A DNA stretch of 64,000 bases, taken from assembly GCF_016758195.1 (NCBI RefSeq), contig NZ_QYAC01000009.1, positions 62,001 to 126,000 on the forward strand. The letters run 5' to 3'. The notes under the pieces were generated by a model. It was given only the letters and a program-made list of their open reading frames with translations, made no database searches and was not told the origin of the DNA. Shown in pieces: positions 16,659 to 24,340 of the stretch; position 1 is the first letter of the stretch; the number at the start of each line of letters is the position of its first letter. The position numbers were made by a program, and so were the translations under genes. The DNA comes from Leucobacter chromiireducens subsp. solipictus. Lineage in GTDB: Bacteria; Actinomycetota; Actinomycetes; Actinomycetales; Microbacteriaceae.

Positions 16659-17283
16659 GTCCCGCGGCGAGCTCCCGCGACAGGGTCGCGAAGTGCGTGT
16701 TGCACGAGGCAATTTCCGCGTCGAGGGCGTCGCGGGCCGCAAGGTTCGGGGTGCGGTCAAGTTCGAGCGACGCGTCGCGGATCCGGTCCATCTGGAGGGC
16801 GATATCCGCCACGTGCCGGAGGACATCACCCGTATCGGCGCTGGCCGCAAGGAATCCGACCCAGCGGCTGAGGGCCTCGGAGAGGAGCCGGCGCTCGGCG
16901 ACGACCAGGGTGCGGAGATCGCGGTGTTCCGCGGCCCAATCGCTGGGCGGCAGGCTCGGGTCGAGCGCGGGGAGTCTGCGGGGGACCACGTGCCCGCGCG
17001 CGATCTCGCTCTGGGTTTCGTCGGCAAGATCGTGGAGGAGCTCGGTCAAGGCGAGCCGCGTGACCGGTTCCCAACGCCGAGCCGTGGATCGCGCCACCAC
17101 CTTGTCGACCACCAGGACGGTCAGCAGGAACGTCACGAGCCCGGCCGCGAGGCCGGCGAGAATGACGAGATCCTGCCACAGGCCCGTCGCGATATCGATC
17201 CAGAGGACCACGGCGATGACCACGATCGCTCCGATCACTCCGGCAATGCGTGTCGCGCGGTGGCGCGGTGTTTCGTGGCTCAT
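16597..17283 (-). CDS. Hypothetical two-TM membrane protein with helical cytoplasmic domain
   Basis: 228 residues. Two adjacent hydrophobic helices (about 13-31 and 37-60) are followed by a soluble, mostly helical, Arg/Asp/Glu-rich region that may form a coiled coil (L-L-H-D-L-A-D-E-T onward). No family recognised. It lies between the carotenoid regulator, whose 3' end it overlaps convergently by 62 bp, and the copper ATPase, from which it diverges. GGAAAGGGGACGC precedes the ATG on the minus strand. Confidence 0.7.
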   Translation of the reverse strand: MSHETPRHRATRIAGVIGAIVVIAVVLWIDIATGLWQDLVILAGLAAGLVTFLLTVLVVDKVVARSTARRWEPVTRLALTELLHDLADETQSEIARGHVVPRRLPALDPSLPPSDWAAEHRDLRTLVVAERRLLSEALSRWVGFLAASADTGDVLRHVADIALQMDRIRDASLELDRTPNLAARDALDAEIASCNTHFATLSRELAAGLRARDQLVSTPRAEVPSPRS

Positions 17284-17427
17284 GCGTCCCCTTTCCGGGC
17301 GAGGGCGTCTCTCTGGTCACCATAGCCCACTCTGCGGCGCGGTATCGCGGGAGAAAAACCCTGGACTCGACGCAATATGCGCGAAACAATGGCGCGGAGA
17401 AGGCACGTGCGGCTAGGGTGGTGGGAA

Positions 17428-17444
17428 ATACCCCCGAGGGGTAT
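17428..17444. promoter_or_regulatory. CsoR-type copper operator
   Basis: Perfect inverted repeat ATACCCC-CGA-GGGGTAT, very close to the GC-rich pseudo-palindromes bound by Cu(I) sensor CsoR. A TAGGGT -10 candidate at 17414-17419 places the transcription start within the operator, fitting repression until copper binds. No csoR gene is adjacent. Confidence 0.65.
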
Positions 17445-17485
17445 CTGGTTGTGTGGGGTGATGCCGCACTCACGGAGGAGGGACA

Positions 17486-19687
17486 GTGATGAACAACGCA
17501 CACGCGGAGCACACTGAGAGCACCGAGCACGGGACACCCGCTCGTCACAAAGGCCACGAAGGCCACGAGGGTCACGAAGGCCACGAGAATCACGGGGCAC
17601 ACGAGGGTCACGGTGGCGGTCACGCGGGCCACGACGAGCACCGTGGCGGCCACGCGGGCGGTGAGGGGCACGAAGGCCACGGCGGCCACGCGGGGCATGG
17701 CGATCATGTCGCGCAGTATCGCCGGCTCTTCTGGATCATGCTGGTGCTCGCGGTCCCGACGGCCGGACTGTCGGTGATGTTCGCCTCGATCCTGGGCTAT
17801 CCGCTCCCGGACTGGGGCTGGATCGCGTGGGTCTCTCCGATCCTCGGCACGGTGATGTATGTCTGGGGCGGGCGACCGTTCCTCGTGGGCGCGGTCGAGG
17901 AGATTCGCGCGCGGAAGCCGGGCATGATGCTCCTGATCGGACTGGCGATCACGGTCGCCTTTCTCGCGTCATGGGGTGCCAGCCTGGGGCTGCTCGATCA
18001 CCAGCTCGACTTCTGGTGGGAGCTCGCGCTGCTGATCGTCATCATGCTGCTGGGGCACTGGGTGGAGATGCGTTCGCTCGCGCAGACCACCTCAGCGCTT
18101 GACTCGCTGGCAGCGCTGCTCCCGGACAGCGCGGAGCGTGTTGAGGACGGGGAGATCGTGACCGTCGCCCCGAGCGCGCTCCGCGTCGGGGATCTGGTTG
18201 TGGTGCGTCCCGGCGGCAGCGTGCCGGCGGACGGGCGTGTGGTCGACGGACGTGTCGCGATGGACGAATCGATGGTGACCGGCGAATCTCGCACGGTGAC
18301 GCGGACGGTGGGCGATCACGTCACCGCGGGGACCGTCGCCACCGACTCCGGGCTGCGCATCGAGGTCACGGCGACGGGCGACAATACGGCGCTCGCCGGG
18401 ATCCAGCGCCTCGTGACCGAGGCACAGAACTCGTCATCGCGCGCGCAGCGGCTCGCCGACACCGCCGCGGGATGGCTGTTCTGGTTTGCGCTCGGGGCGG
18501 CAATCGTGACGGCGATCGCCTGGACGCTGTTCGGGCTCCCGGACGAGGCCGTGGTGCGCACGATCACCGTGCTCGTGATCGCGTGCCCGCACGCGCTGGG
18601 ACTCGCGATTCCGCTCGTCGTGTCGATTGCGACGGAGCGTGCCGCGCGGGGTGGCGTGCTCGTGAAGGACCGCCTCGCGCTCGAGAGCATGCGAAGTGTG
18701 GACGCGGTGCTCTTTGACAAGACGGGGACGCTCACGAAGGGCGAGCCGGAGGTGTCCGAGATCGCGACCGCGGGGGAGTGGGATGCCGCGGAGGTGCTCG
18801 CGCTGGCGGCGGCCGCCGAGCATGCGAGCGAGCACCCGCTTGCCAAGGCGATCGTGCGTGCTGCGGCCGATCGGCAACTCGCGCTTCACGCCGCGACCGA
18901 CTTCTCTTCGTCTCCGGCGGTGGGCGTGACCGCGAGCGTCGATGGGGCGACGGTTCGGGTCGGCGGTCCACACTTGCTCACGGAGGAAGGGCTGACGGAG
19001 CTCGCGGCGGTCGAACCGTGGCGCGCACGCGGCGCGATTATCCTGCACGTGATCCGCGATGGCGTCGCGATCGGGGCGCTTGCCCTGAGTGACGAGATCC
19101 GATCCGAATCCAAGGACGCGGTTGACGCGCTGCATCGGCTCGGTGTCTCCGTGGTGATGATCACCGGTGACGCGGAGGCGGTGGCGCAGTCGGTCGCCGC
19201 GGAGCTCGGGATCGACCGCGTCTTCGCGGGCGTGCGCCCCGAGGACAAGGCCGCGAAGGTGCAGGAACTGCAGCGCGAGGGACGTCGCGTCGCCATGGTC
19301 GGGGACGGGGTCAACGACGCGCCGGCGCTGGCACAGGCGGACGTCGGGCTCGCGATCGGGGCCGGCACGGACGTGGCGATCGCCTCGGCCGGGGTGATCT
19401 TGGCGAGCGACGACCCCCGTGCGGTGCTCTCCGTGATCCGGCTCTCGCAGGCCGCGTACCGCAAGATGCGCCAGAACCTGTGGTGGGCGGCGGGGTACAA
19501 CCTGATCTCGGTGCCGTTGGCTGCGGGGGTGTTGGCACCGATCGGCTTCGTGCTCCCGATGTCCGTGGGGGCAATCCTGATGTCGCTCTCGACCGTGGTC
19601 GTTGCGCTGAACGCGCAGTTGCTGCGCCGCCTGGACCTGCGGCCGGAGGTGGTGACCGCCGAGCTGCTCGAGGGCTCAGGCCGCTGA
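17486..19687 (+). CDS. copB: Copper-translocating P-type ATPase, CopB type (CPH motif)
   Basis: 733 residues. About 20 histidines lie in the first 75 residues, in G-H-E / G-H-A repeats that likely bind metal. Then come eight predicted membrane helices, the actuator motif M-V-T-G-E-S, the transmembrane metal motif C367-P-H369 (instead of CPC), phosphorylation site D411-K-T-G-T-L-T, H-P-L-A-K in the nucleotide domain, and G-D-G-V-N-D-A-P. CPH plus a His-rich N-terminus is typical of P1B-3 (CopB) pumps exporting Cu(II)/Cu(I). GGAGGAGG (17474-17481) precedes a GTG at 17486 and an in-frame ATG at 17489; either may be used. Regulation is likely by the CsoR-type operator upstream. Confidence 0.93.
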   Translation: MMNNAHAEHTESTEHGTPARHKGHEGHEGHEGHENHGAHEGHGGGHAGHDEHRGGHAGGEGHEGHGGHAGHGDHVAQYRRLFWIMLVLAVPTAGLSVMFASILGYPLPDWGWIAWVSPILGTVMYVWGGRPFLVGAVEEIRARKPGMMLLIGLAITVAFLASWGASLGLLDHQLDFWWELALLIVIMLLGHWVEMRSLAQTTSALDSLAALLPDSAERVEDGEIVTVAPSALRVGDLVVVRPGGSVPADGRVVDGRVAMDESMVTGESRTVTRTVGDHVTAGTVATDSGLRIEVTATGDNTALAGIQRLVTEAQNSSSRAQRLADTAAGWLFWFALGAAIVTAIAWTLFGLPDEAVVRTITVLVIACPHALGLAIPLVVSIATERAARGGVLVKDRLALESMRSVDAVLFDKTGTLTKGEPEVSEIATAGEWDAAEVLALAAAAEHASEHPLAKAIVRAAADRQLALHAATDFSSSPAVGVTASVDGATVRVGGPHLLTEEGLTELAAVEPWRARGAIILHVIRDGVAIGALALSDEIRSESKDAVDALHRLGVSVVMITGDAEAVAQSVAAELGIDRVFAGVRPEDKAAKVQELQREGRRVAMVGDGVNDAPALAQADVGLAIGAGTDVAIASAGVILASDDPRAVLSVIRLSQAAYRKMRQNLWWAAGYNLISVPLAAGVLAPIGFVLPMSVGAILMSLSTVVVALNAQLLRRLDLRPEVVTAELLEGSGR

Positions 19688-19746
19688 CGCGTAGGCGGCC
19701 CCGGGCCACGACCGGCGGAACGGCCGAGCGGGCCGAGGCCCCGCGA

Positions 19747-20277
19747 TCACCATCGGGGGGCCTCGGAGCGTGCTCGCGTCGACGCGGCGACCGCGGAGAG
19801 GACGCCGGTGACAAACGCGGCGGATCGTTCGGCGAGCTCGCGACGACGCTGCGCCACAAGCTCGTCTGCCGGGGGGTCGAGCGGGGTGAGCGGGCGGAGC
19901 TGGTTGACGCGCACGTTGCAGTCGAGGTCAACGCAGAGGTACGTGCCGAGCGTGGACTGCTGCTTGGACTGCGCTGATCCCGCGGTGAACAGCGCCACCT
20001 GCTCGAATCGCCGGGGCATGCGGCAGAATTCACACATGACCGCCCTGCTCGCGTTCGTGCGGGTGCGCGTGGTGGTGAGCATGATGCCGGTGAGTTCGCC
20101 GGTGTGCTCGGTGAACAGGTAGCCGCGTTGGGGCGCGCTGGGATCGCGCCACCCGATGAAATCACGTTCTGCTGGGGGTGGCTTGCGCGCAACCCGGGGC
20201 TGGCGCACGGTGCGTCGCGTGGCCTCGTCGACGTTCCCGAGGGCCGCTCTGAGGGTGGTGAGGGTGTGCTCGTGCAC
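19747..20277 (-). CDS. FBP-domain treble-clef zinc-finger protein
   Basis: 176 residues. The core has C-E-F-C then C-V-D-L-D-C, a four-cysteine treble-clef zinc site, preceded by F-I-G-W-R-D-P and L-T-T-T-R-T-R-T, which match the FBP C-terminal zinc-finger family related to the FusB/EF-G-binding proteins. FusB-type proteins rescue EF-G stalled on ribosomes; whether this actinobacterial form binds EF-G is an inference. Start is GTG at 20277 with AAAGGA upstream. It shares a 26-bp palindromic operator with a divergent TetR gene, so it is probably its target. Confidence 0.82.
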   Translation of the reverse strand: MHEHTLTTLRAALGNVDEATRRTVRQPRVARKPPPAERDFIGWRDPSAPQRGYLFTEHTGELTGIMLTTTRTRTNASRAVMCEFCRMPRRFEQVALFTAGSAQSKQQSTLGTYLCVDLDCNVRVNQLRPLTPLDPPADELVAQRRRELAERSAAFVTGVLSAVAASTRARSEAPRW

Positions 20278-20299
20278 GAGGGATCCTTTCTCGATCGAA

Positions 20300-20325
20300 C
20301 TAATTTGTACAAGTGTACAGATTAG
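20300..20325. promoter_or_regulatory. TetR operator between FBP and TetR genes
   Basis: 26-bp palindrome: CTAATTTGTACA, AG, TGTACAGATTAG; arms match at 11 of 12 positions. It is centred in the 85-nt divergon, upstream of both starts (20277 minus, 20363 plus). Confidence 0.75.
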
Positions 20326-20362
20326 TTGACTAGACTGAGAAGCCCCGGCAAAGTGAGGAACT

Positions 20363-20884
20363 ATGGCCTATCTCCCCCGTGCGGAACGCCGCGCCGCGAT
20401 TATCGCGGCCGCGCTGCGCGTGATCCGTGCGGATGGCTTCGCAGCGGTCTCCGCGCGCTCGGTTGCCGAGGCGGTCGGGGGGTCGCCGGGCCTGATCCAT
20501 CAGCATTTCCCGAGCGTTGTCGAACTCACCGCCGAGGCGTGGCGTGCGTACGTAGCGGAGAATCTTGCGGAGTTCGAAGAGGTCGTGGGGGGCGGGGGCG
20601 ACCCTGTCGATGAATTCTTCGCGAACCACTTGGACCCCGAGCGGGGGGACGAGCTGGGAATCTGGGCTGACGCCTGGGCGCACGCCATGCGGACGCCCGC
20701 CTTCGGTGTGGTGTTCACCGAGTCGGTGCGCGAGCTCACCGCCGTCTTGCGGGGAAGCGGCGTCGAAATGTCCGATGTCGAGGCGGATCGCGCGGTGCTG
20801 CTGGCGATCGCGCTCGGGGGGATGCAGCGCGTCGCCCCCGGGGCGTATCCCGTGGCTCGGGTGGCGGGCATTCTCGGGCGGTAA
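20363..20884 (+). CDS. TetR-family transcriptional regulator
   Basis: 173 residues. The N-terminal helix-turn-helix is typical: R-R-A-A-I-I-A-A-A-L-R-V-I, F-A-A-V-S-A-R-S-V-A-E-A-V-G-G-S, P-G-L-I-H-Q-H-F. The C-terminal ligand domain resembles TetR_C_6-like proteins (D-E-L-G-I-W-A-D-A-W-A-H-A). It is divergent from the FBP gene with a shared palindrome and so is likely an autorepressor and regulator of FBP. The GTGAGGAACT before the ATG supplies a ribosome-binding site. The ligand is unknown; it is followed by the CueP-like gene on the same strand. Confidence 0.87.
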   Translation: MAYLPRAERRAAIIAAALRVIRADGFAAVSARSVAEAVGGSPGLIHQHFPSVVELTAEAWRAYVAENLAEFEEVVGGGGDPVDEFFANHLDPERGDELGIWADAWAHAMRTPAFGVVFTESVRELTAVLRGSGVEMSDVEADRAVLLAIALGGMQRVAPGAYPVARVAGILGR

Positions 20885-20970
20885 CTCGGCGCGGGGCGAT
20901 TTCGCGCCGTCGCAGCGACTCCTCAGCTTGCGCTGCCAGGATACGGGGTATGGGTATTCGGAGGGGTGCT

Positions 20971-21576
20971 GTGCGCCCGGCTCTTGCGAGCGCTGCCATT
21001 GCTGTCATGCTCTTCGCGGCGGGCTGCGCGCCCGCCGCGACCGATGCGGGCGGGGGTGCGGGCTCTGAGGCTACGGCCTCCGCGCCAGACACGCGCACCG
21101 CGCTCTCGGAGTTGGGCCTCGACGCGTCGGATCCCGTGACGCTCGCCGCGGGTCTCGATGCGCTGCCCGTGGACGCCCGCACTGCCGAATTCTCTGCCGC
21201 GATCATGCCGGGCGAGATCCGCGTGCAACCCGACCAACCGGGCGAGCTCGTGGTGCCGGTTCCGGAGGGCCAGTTCTACCTCTCGGTGGCGCCGTATCGC
21301 ACCCAGACGCACCCCTGCACCTTCCATGTGCCCACGTCGTGCCTGGGGGAGCTGCGGGATGTTCCGGTGCAGCTGACCGTGACCGATGTGGCAACGGGCG
21401 ACGTCGTTGTGGATCGCGCGGCCCAGACCGAGGACAACGGCTTCCTGGGGGTGTGGCTGCCGGCGGACGGCGAGTTTACGGTCGCGATCACCGTGGACGG
21501 GGAGTCTGGGGTGCAGACGGTGCGCACCGGCGCGGAAGACCCGACGTGCCTCACTACGCTGCAGCTTGCCGCATAG
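20971..21576 (+). CDS. cueP: CueP-like copper-binding lipoprotein
   Basis: 201 residues. A lipoprotein signal (A-V-M-L-F-A-A-G-C19) is followed by a Gly/Ala linker and a CueP domain: F-Y-L-S-V-A-P-Y, T-H-P-C116-T-F-H, T-S-C124-L-G-E-L-R, D-N-G-F-L-G-V-W-L-P and P-T-C193-L-T-T-L. These three cysteines match the copper-site cysteines of Salmonella CueP, which holds periplasmic Cu and supplies SodC. GTG 20971 is chosen because GGAGG lies 6 nt before it; an in-frame ATG at 20950 has a weaker site. It belongs functionally with copB and the CtaG/DsbA cassette. Confidence 0.85.
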   Translation: MRPALASAAIAVMLFAAGCAPAATDAGGGAGSEATASAPDTRTALSELGLDASDPVTLAAGLDALPVDARTAEFSAAIMPGEIRVQPDQPGELVVPVPEGQFYLSVAPYRTQTHPCTFHVPTSCLGELRDVPVQLTVTDVATGDVVVDRAAQTEDNGFLGVWLPADGEFTVAITVDGESGVQTVRTGAEDPTCLTTLQLAA

Positions 21577-21626
21577 GAACTTCGGAAATCGTTGCATATG
21601 CGCATTTGCGCCACTGAATCCGTTGT

Positions 21627-21632
21627 GATAAT
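21627..21632 (+). promoter_or_regulatory. Candidate promoter of the PACE-like gene
   Basis: GATAAT preceded by TG (extended -10 type) with TTTGCG (21605-21610) 16 bp upstream, in the 132-nt gap after the CueP-like gene. Read by eye only; nothing else was recognised in this gap. Confidence 0.35.
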
Positions 21633-21708
21633 CTTCCATCACCGCCGTAACCGCGATTCTTGAGGCCCCGTTCGGGCGCCCCGCGGACGGCGGCTTGGAG
21701 TGATACTC

Positions 21709-22191
21709 GTGACCGCAACAGGCCACACTCTCGTTGTCCCCGAAGACCTTCGGTTCTTCCAGTCCCGCCCCGTACTGCGTCGCATTGCCTTCGTCGCCGG
21801 CTACGAGGGCTTGAGCGTGCTCTTCACGGTGGTGGTACTCAGCGCGGTCCTCGGCCACGGGGGCGGCACGTCCACGCTCACCGCCGTCCTGCTGTCCACG
21901 GTCGCGACGATCTGGAACTACCTGTGGAACACCCTGTTCGAAGCGATCGAGCGTCGCCGCGGGGCGGTCGGGCGCGGCGCCCTCGCGCGGACCGTGCACG
22001 CGCTCGGCTATGAGGGCGGCGTGCTGGTGGTCACGATCCCGCTGGTCGCCATCATGCTGGGTGTGAGCCTGCTCGAGGCACTCGTGATTGAAAGCGGCTT
22101 GCTCGTGTTCTTCCTGGTGTTCACGGTGAGCTACACCTGGGCATTCGACCGGGTCTTCGGTCTGCCCGCCTCGGCGCTCGCCGAACAGTAA
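21709..22191 (+). CDS. PACE-family (BTP domain) efflux protein
   Basis: 160 residues with four membrane helices arranged as two tandem bacterial-transmembrane-pair domains: the first has R-R-I-A-F-V-A-G-Y-E-G and I-W-N-Y-L-W-N-T-L-F-E, the second R-T-V-H-A-L-G-Y-E-G-G and S-Y-T-W-A-F-D-R-V-F. These pairs, the conserved Glu in helix 1 and the N-Y-x-W-N and Y-x-W-x-F-D motifs are the signature of PACE transporters (AceI chlorhexidine efflux). GTG 21709 has GGAG 8 nt upstream; GTG 21700 overlaps that site. The family is mainly known from Proteobacteria. Substrate unknown. Confidence 0.82.
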   Translation: MTATGHTLVVPEDLRFFQSRPVLRRIAFVAGYEGLSVLFTVVVLSAVLGHGGGTSTLTAVLLSTVATIWNYLWNTLFEAIERRRGAVGRGALARTVHALGYEGGVLVVTIPLVAIMLGVSLLEALVIESGLLVFFLVFTVSYTWAFDRVFGLPASALAEQ

Positions 22192-22199
22192 GAACAAGT

Positions 22200-22228
22200 C
22201 CGCCGGGGGCGCGTGGCGCCCCCGGCGG
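22200..22228. terminator. Bidirectional terminator hairpin
   Basis: 13-bp perfect stem (CCGCCGGGGGCGC / GCGCCCCCGGCGG) with a 3-nt loop between the convergent PACE and SDR genes. Confidence 0.88.
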
Positions 22229-22244
22229 AGCATGGGCGGTGTCG

Positions 22245-23072
22245 TTAGCCCTGGATCTTCGCGAACGTGTCGCGGATTCCTTGCTCGTTCCAGGACCAGA
22301 TGTCGTCGCCGCGCAGCACGGCGTCCGCGCCACCGTCGCAGTAGATGGTCTGGCCGCAGCAGTGCGTGTTCTCAACCGAGGTGAGCCAGATGAGGAGCTG
22401 CGCGATGCTTTCGGGGCCCTGATGTGAGTTGAGCGGCATCGGGACGACCGCGTCCACGAGCTTGCGCCCCTCTTCGCTCGCCAGGAGCTCCTGCGTCATC
22501 GGAGTCACCACGGTGCCCGGGCCGACGGCGTTGACGGGAATGCCGGCACCCGCCCAGTGCGCCTTCGGCGCCTCGCGGCGAACCCAGCGCGAGATCGCCT
22601 GCTTCGACGAGGAATAGATCAGGTTGCCGGTCTGCGGGTCGGCGGTGAGTTCTTCGGCGATGGCCAGCGCCTGGGCCTCGTCGTCCGAGAGGAGGGCCTC
22701 GACGAGCGGCGGGGCGACGGGCTGGAGCGAGGCCATCGACGAGATCAGCGCCACGCGCGGGGCTGCCGACCGCGCGAGTGCGGGCTGCATCGCCTCAAGG
22801 AACTCCGTCATGCCGAAGTAGTTCACTGACGCCGTGATCACCTTTGGGAGCGCGAGTCCCGCGCACGCGATGACCGCGTCCACGGTGCCGCCGGCCAGAG
22901 CAGTGGCCTCGGCCGCGGCGGCGCGGCGGCCCGCGGCAGTGGAGAGATCGCCGGTCACTTCGACACCGGACAGATCGACACCGATCACGGTGTTGCCGGC
23001 ATCGCGGAGGAGCTGAGCGGTGGTCTTGCCGATGCCGGAGGCGGCACCGGTGACGACAAAGGTACGAGACAT
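22245..23072 (-). CDS. SDR-family oxidoreductase (3-alpha-hydroxysteroid dehydrogenase-like)
   Basis: 275 residues. V-V-T-G-A-A-S-G-I-G-K-T for cofactor binding, a catalytic Ser in L-I-S-S-M-A-S, and Y-S-S-S-K with intact Tyr and Lys. The C-terminal I-Y-C-D-G-G-A-D-A and the long loop before Y-S-S-S-K are like bacterial 3-alpha-HSD/carveol-dehydrogenase-type SDRs. The substrate is not known. The start is ATG 23072 with AAAGG upstream; a longer ORF upstream is the shadow of the MarR gene. It forms an operon with that MarR gene 14 nt upstream, which probably controls it. Confidence 0.85.
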   Translation of the reverse strand: MSRTFVVTGAASGIGKTTAQLLRDAGNTVIGVDLSGVEVTGDLSTAAGRRAAAAEATALAGGTVDAVIACAGLALPKVITASVNYFGMTEFLEAMQPALARSAAPRVALISSMASLQPVAPPLVEALLSDDEAQALAIAEELTADPQTGNLIYSSSKQAISRWVRREAPKAHWAGAGIPVNAVGPGTVVTPMTQELLASEEGRKLVDAVVPMPLNSHQGPESIAQLLIWLTSVENTHCCGQTIYCDGGADAVLRGDDIWSWNEQGIRDTFAKIQG

Positions 23073-23086
23073 GGGAGGGGAACCTT

Positions 23087-23596
23087 TCACTGGGGAGGGG
23101 GTGTGGTCAAGCTGGTCAGGAACCGGGGGAGAAGTCGCACGAGCGCTGCGCGATCCGCCGCCGCCCAACCCCGGGTGGCGGCGGCGATCATCGCGAGGCC
23201 CGCATCGTGCAGGCCCTGATACGCCGCTCGCCCACGCGGCGTGAGCGTGATGAGTGCCGATCTGCGGTCCCCCGCTTGGGGGGCGCGATCGAGGAGCTCC
23301 GCCGCGGAGAGCCGGGCAAGCAGCTTCGACGTTGACGGCCGGCTGAGGTGGAGTTCGGTGGCGATCTGGCTCGGGGTCGCGGTCCCGCCGGCGCGGCCGA
23401 GCAGGTGCAGCGCCCGGATCGCCGTCGGGTCCAGGTCGATCGTGCTCGCGACCGCGACCTCGCGCTGGAACTCGTGCGACGTCCAGCGCGAGACGAGCGT
23501 GGTGAGTGCGCCGAGCAGCTCGGCGGCGTCGCGGGCCGGGATCTCGGCCGCGTGCGCGCCGCTGGGGGCGCTGATCGGGGAATCCTCGGCCGTCAT
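23087..23596 (-). CDS. MarR-family transcriptional regulator
   Basis: 169 residues. Winged-helix region with A-T-P-S-Q-I-A-T-E-L-H-L-S-R-P-S-T-S, S-K-L-L-A-R-L and the wing A-G-D-R-R-S-A-L. It is the first gene of a MarR-SDR operon, transcribed from a promoter overlapping a perfect inverted repeat and probably leaderless. Autoregulation and control of the SDR, and perhaps of the divergent NAD(P)-binding gene, is the simplest reading. Confidence 0.87.
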   Translation of the reverse strand: MTAEDSPISAPSGAHAAEIPARDAAELLGALTTLVSRWTSHEFQREVAVASTIDLDPTAIRALHLLGRAGGTATPSQIATELHLSRPSTSKLLARLSAAELLDRAPQAGDRRSALITLTPRGRAAYQGLHDAGLAMIAAATRGWAAADRAALVRLLPRFLTSLTTPPPQ

Positions 23597-23602
23597 GGGA
23601 TG

Positions 23603-23634
23603 ATCCTACCCCTGGTAGTTGCTTCAGGCAACTA
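23603..23634 (-). promoter_or_regulatory. Leaderless MarR promoter with overlapping operator
   Basis: On the minus strand: -35 TTGCCT (23626-23631), 17-nt spacer, -10 TAGGAT (23603-23608), then 6 nt to the ATG. A perfect inverted repeat TAGTTGC-N5-GCAACTA (23616-23634) covers the -35 and spacer, fitting MarR autorepression. Confidence 0.75.
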
Positions 23635-23680
23635 TATCGGGATGCTTCCCTATTTGTTCCCAGCGTTCTACCCTGGACAC

Positions 23681-24340
23681 ATGGCACGCATCATTCTGTT
23701 CGGCGGCCACGGACGGGTCGCCCTCCTCACGTCCCCCCTCCTTGCGGCGCGCGGCGACCAGATCACCGCCGTGATCCGCAATCCTGACCACGCGGCGGAG
23801 GTGACCGCTTCGGGGGCGACGCCCCACGTCGCGGATCTCGAAACTCTGGATGAGCACGAACTCGCCGAGCTGATCGTCGGGCACGACGCGGTCGTGTGGT
23901 CCGCCGGTGCCGGTGGCGGCGATCCGGTGCGGACGCGGGCGGTGGACCACGACGCCGCCATCCGCTCGATGACCGCAGCGGCGCTCGCGGGTGTGCCGCG
24001 CTACATTATGGTCTCGTACCTCGGATCCCGGCGTGATCACGGGGTCCCGCCGGAGGATCCCTTCTTCGCGTATGCCGAGGCGAAGGCTGCCGCGGACGAG
24101 CATCTGCGCGGCTCCAGCCTGGACTGGACCGTGCTCGCCCCGGGCACACTCACCCACGACCCGGGAAGCGGCACGATTGCGGCGGGTGGCTCCGACTGGA
24201 CCGTCGTGTCTCGGGCCAACGTTGCGGCCGTCATCGCGGAGACGCTCGTCACGCCCGGGACCGTGCACCGCACGGTCCCGTTCGTGGACGGAGACACCCC
24301 GATCGCGGAGGCGCTCGCCGGAGACGCCGACGCGAGCTAG
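23681..24340 (+). CDS. NAD(P)-binding atypical SDR (SDR5-like)
   Basis: 219 residues. N-terminal I-L-F-G-G-H-G-R-V-A-L nucleotide-binding loop, W-S-A-G-A-G-G-G-D-P, R-Y-I-M-V-S-Y-L-G-S and Y-A-E-A-K-A-A-A-D are features of small NAD(P)-binding proteins of the NmrA/SDR5 type, which may sense or reduce cofactors or quinones. A TACCCT box 6 nt before the ATG, with TTCCCT 17 bp further up, suggests a leaderless mRNA. Its stop TAG shares a CTAG tetranucleotide with the convergent GNAT stop. Divergent from the MarR-SDR operon. Confidence 0.83.
   Translation: MARIILFGGHGRVALLTSPLLAARGDQITAVIRNPDHAAEVTASGATPHVADLETLDEHELAELIVGHDAVVWSAGAGGGDPVRTRAVDHDAAIRSMTAAALAGVPRYIMVSYLGSRRDHGVPPEDPFFAYAEAKAAADEHLRGSSLDWTVLAPGTLTHDPGSGTIAAGGSDWTVVSRANVAAVIAETLVTPGTVHRTVPFVDGDTPIAEALAGDADAS

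Noticed and set aside
16706..16715. GAGGCAATTT match to the composite repeat
   Set aside because: It lies inside a coding sequence, lacks the second arm at the fixed distance and has no G-rich tract.
20950..20970. ATG 20950 as the CueP start
   Set aside because: GTG 20971 has GGAGG at ideal spacing and gives a standard lipoprotein signal; the ATG remains possible.
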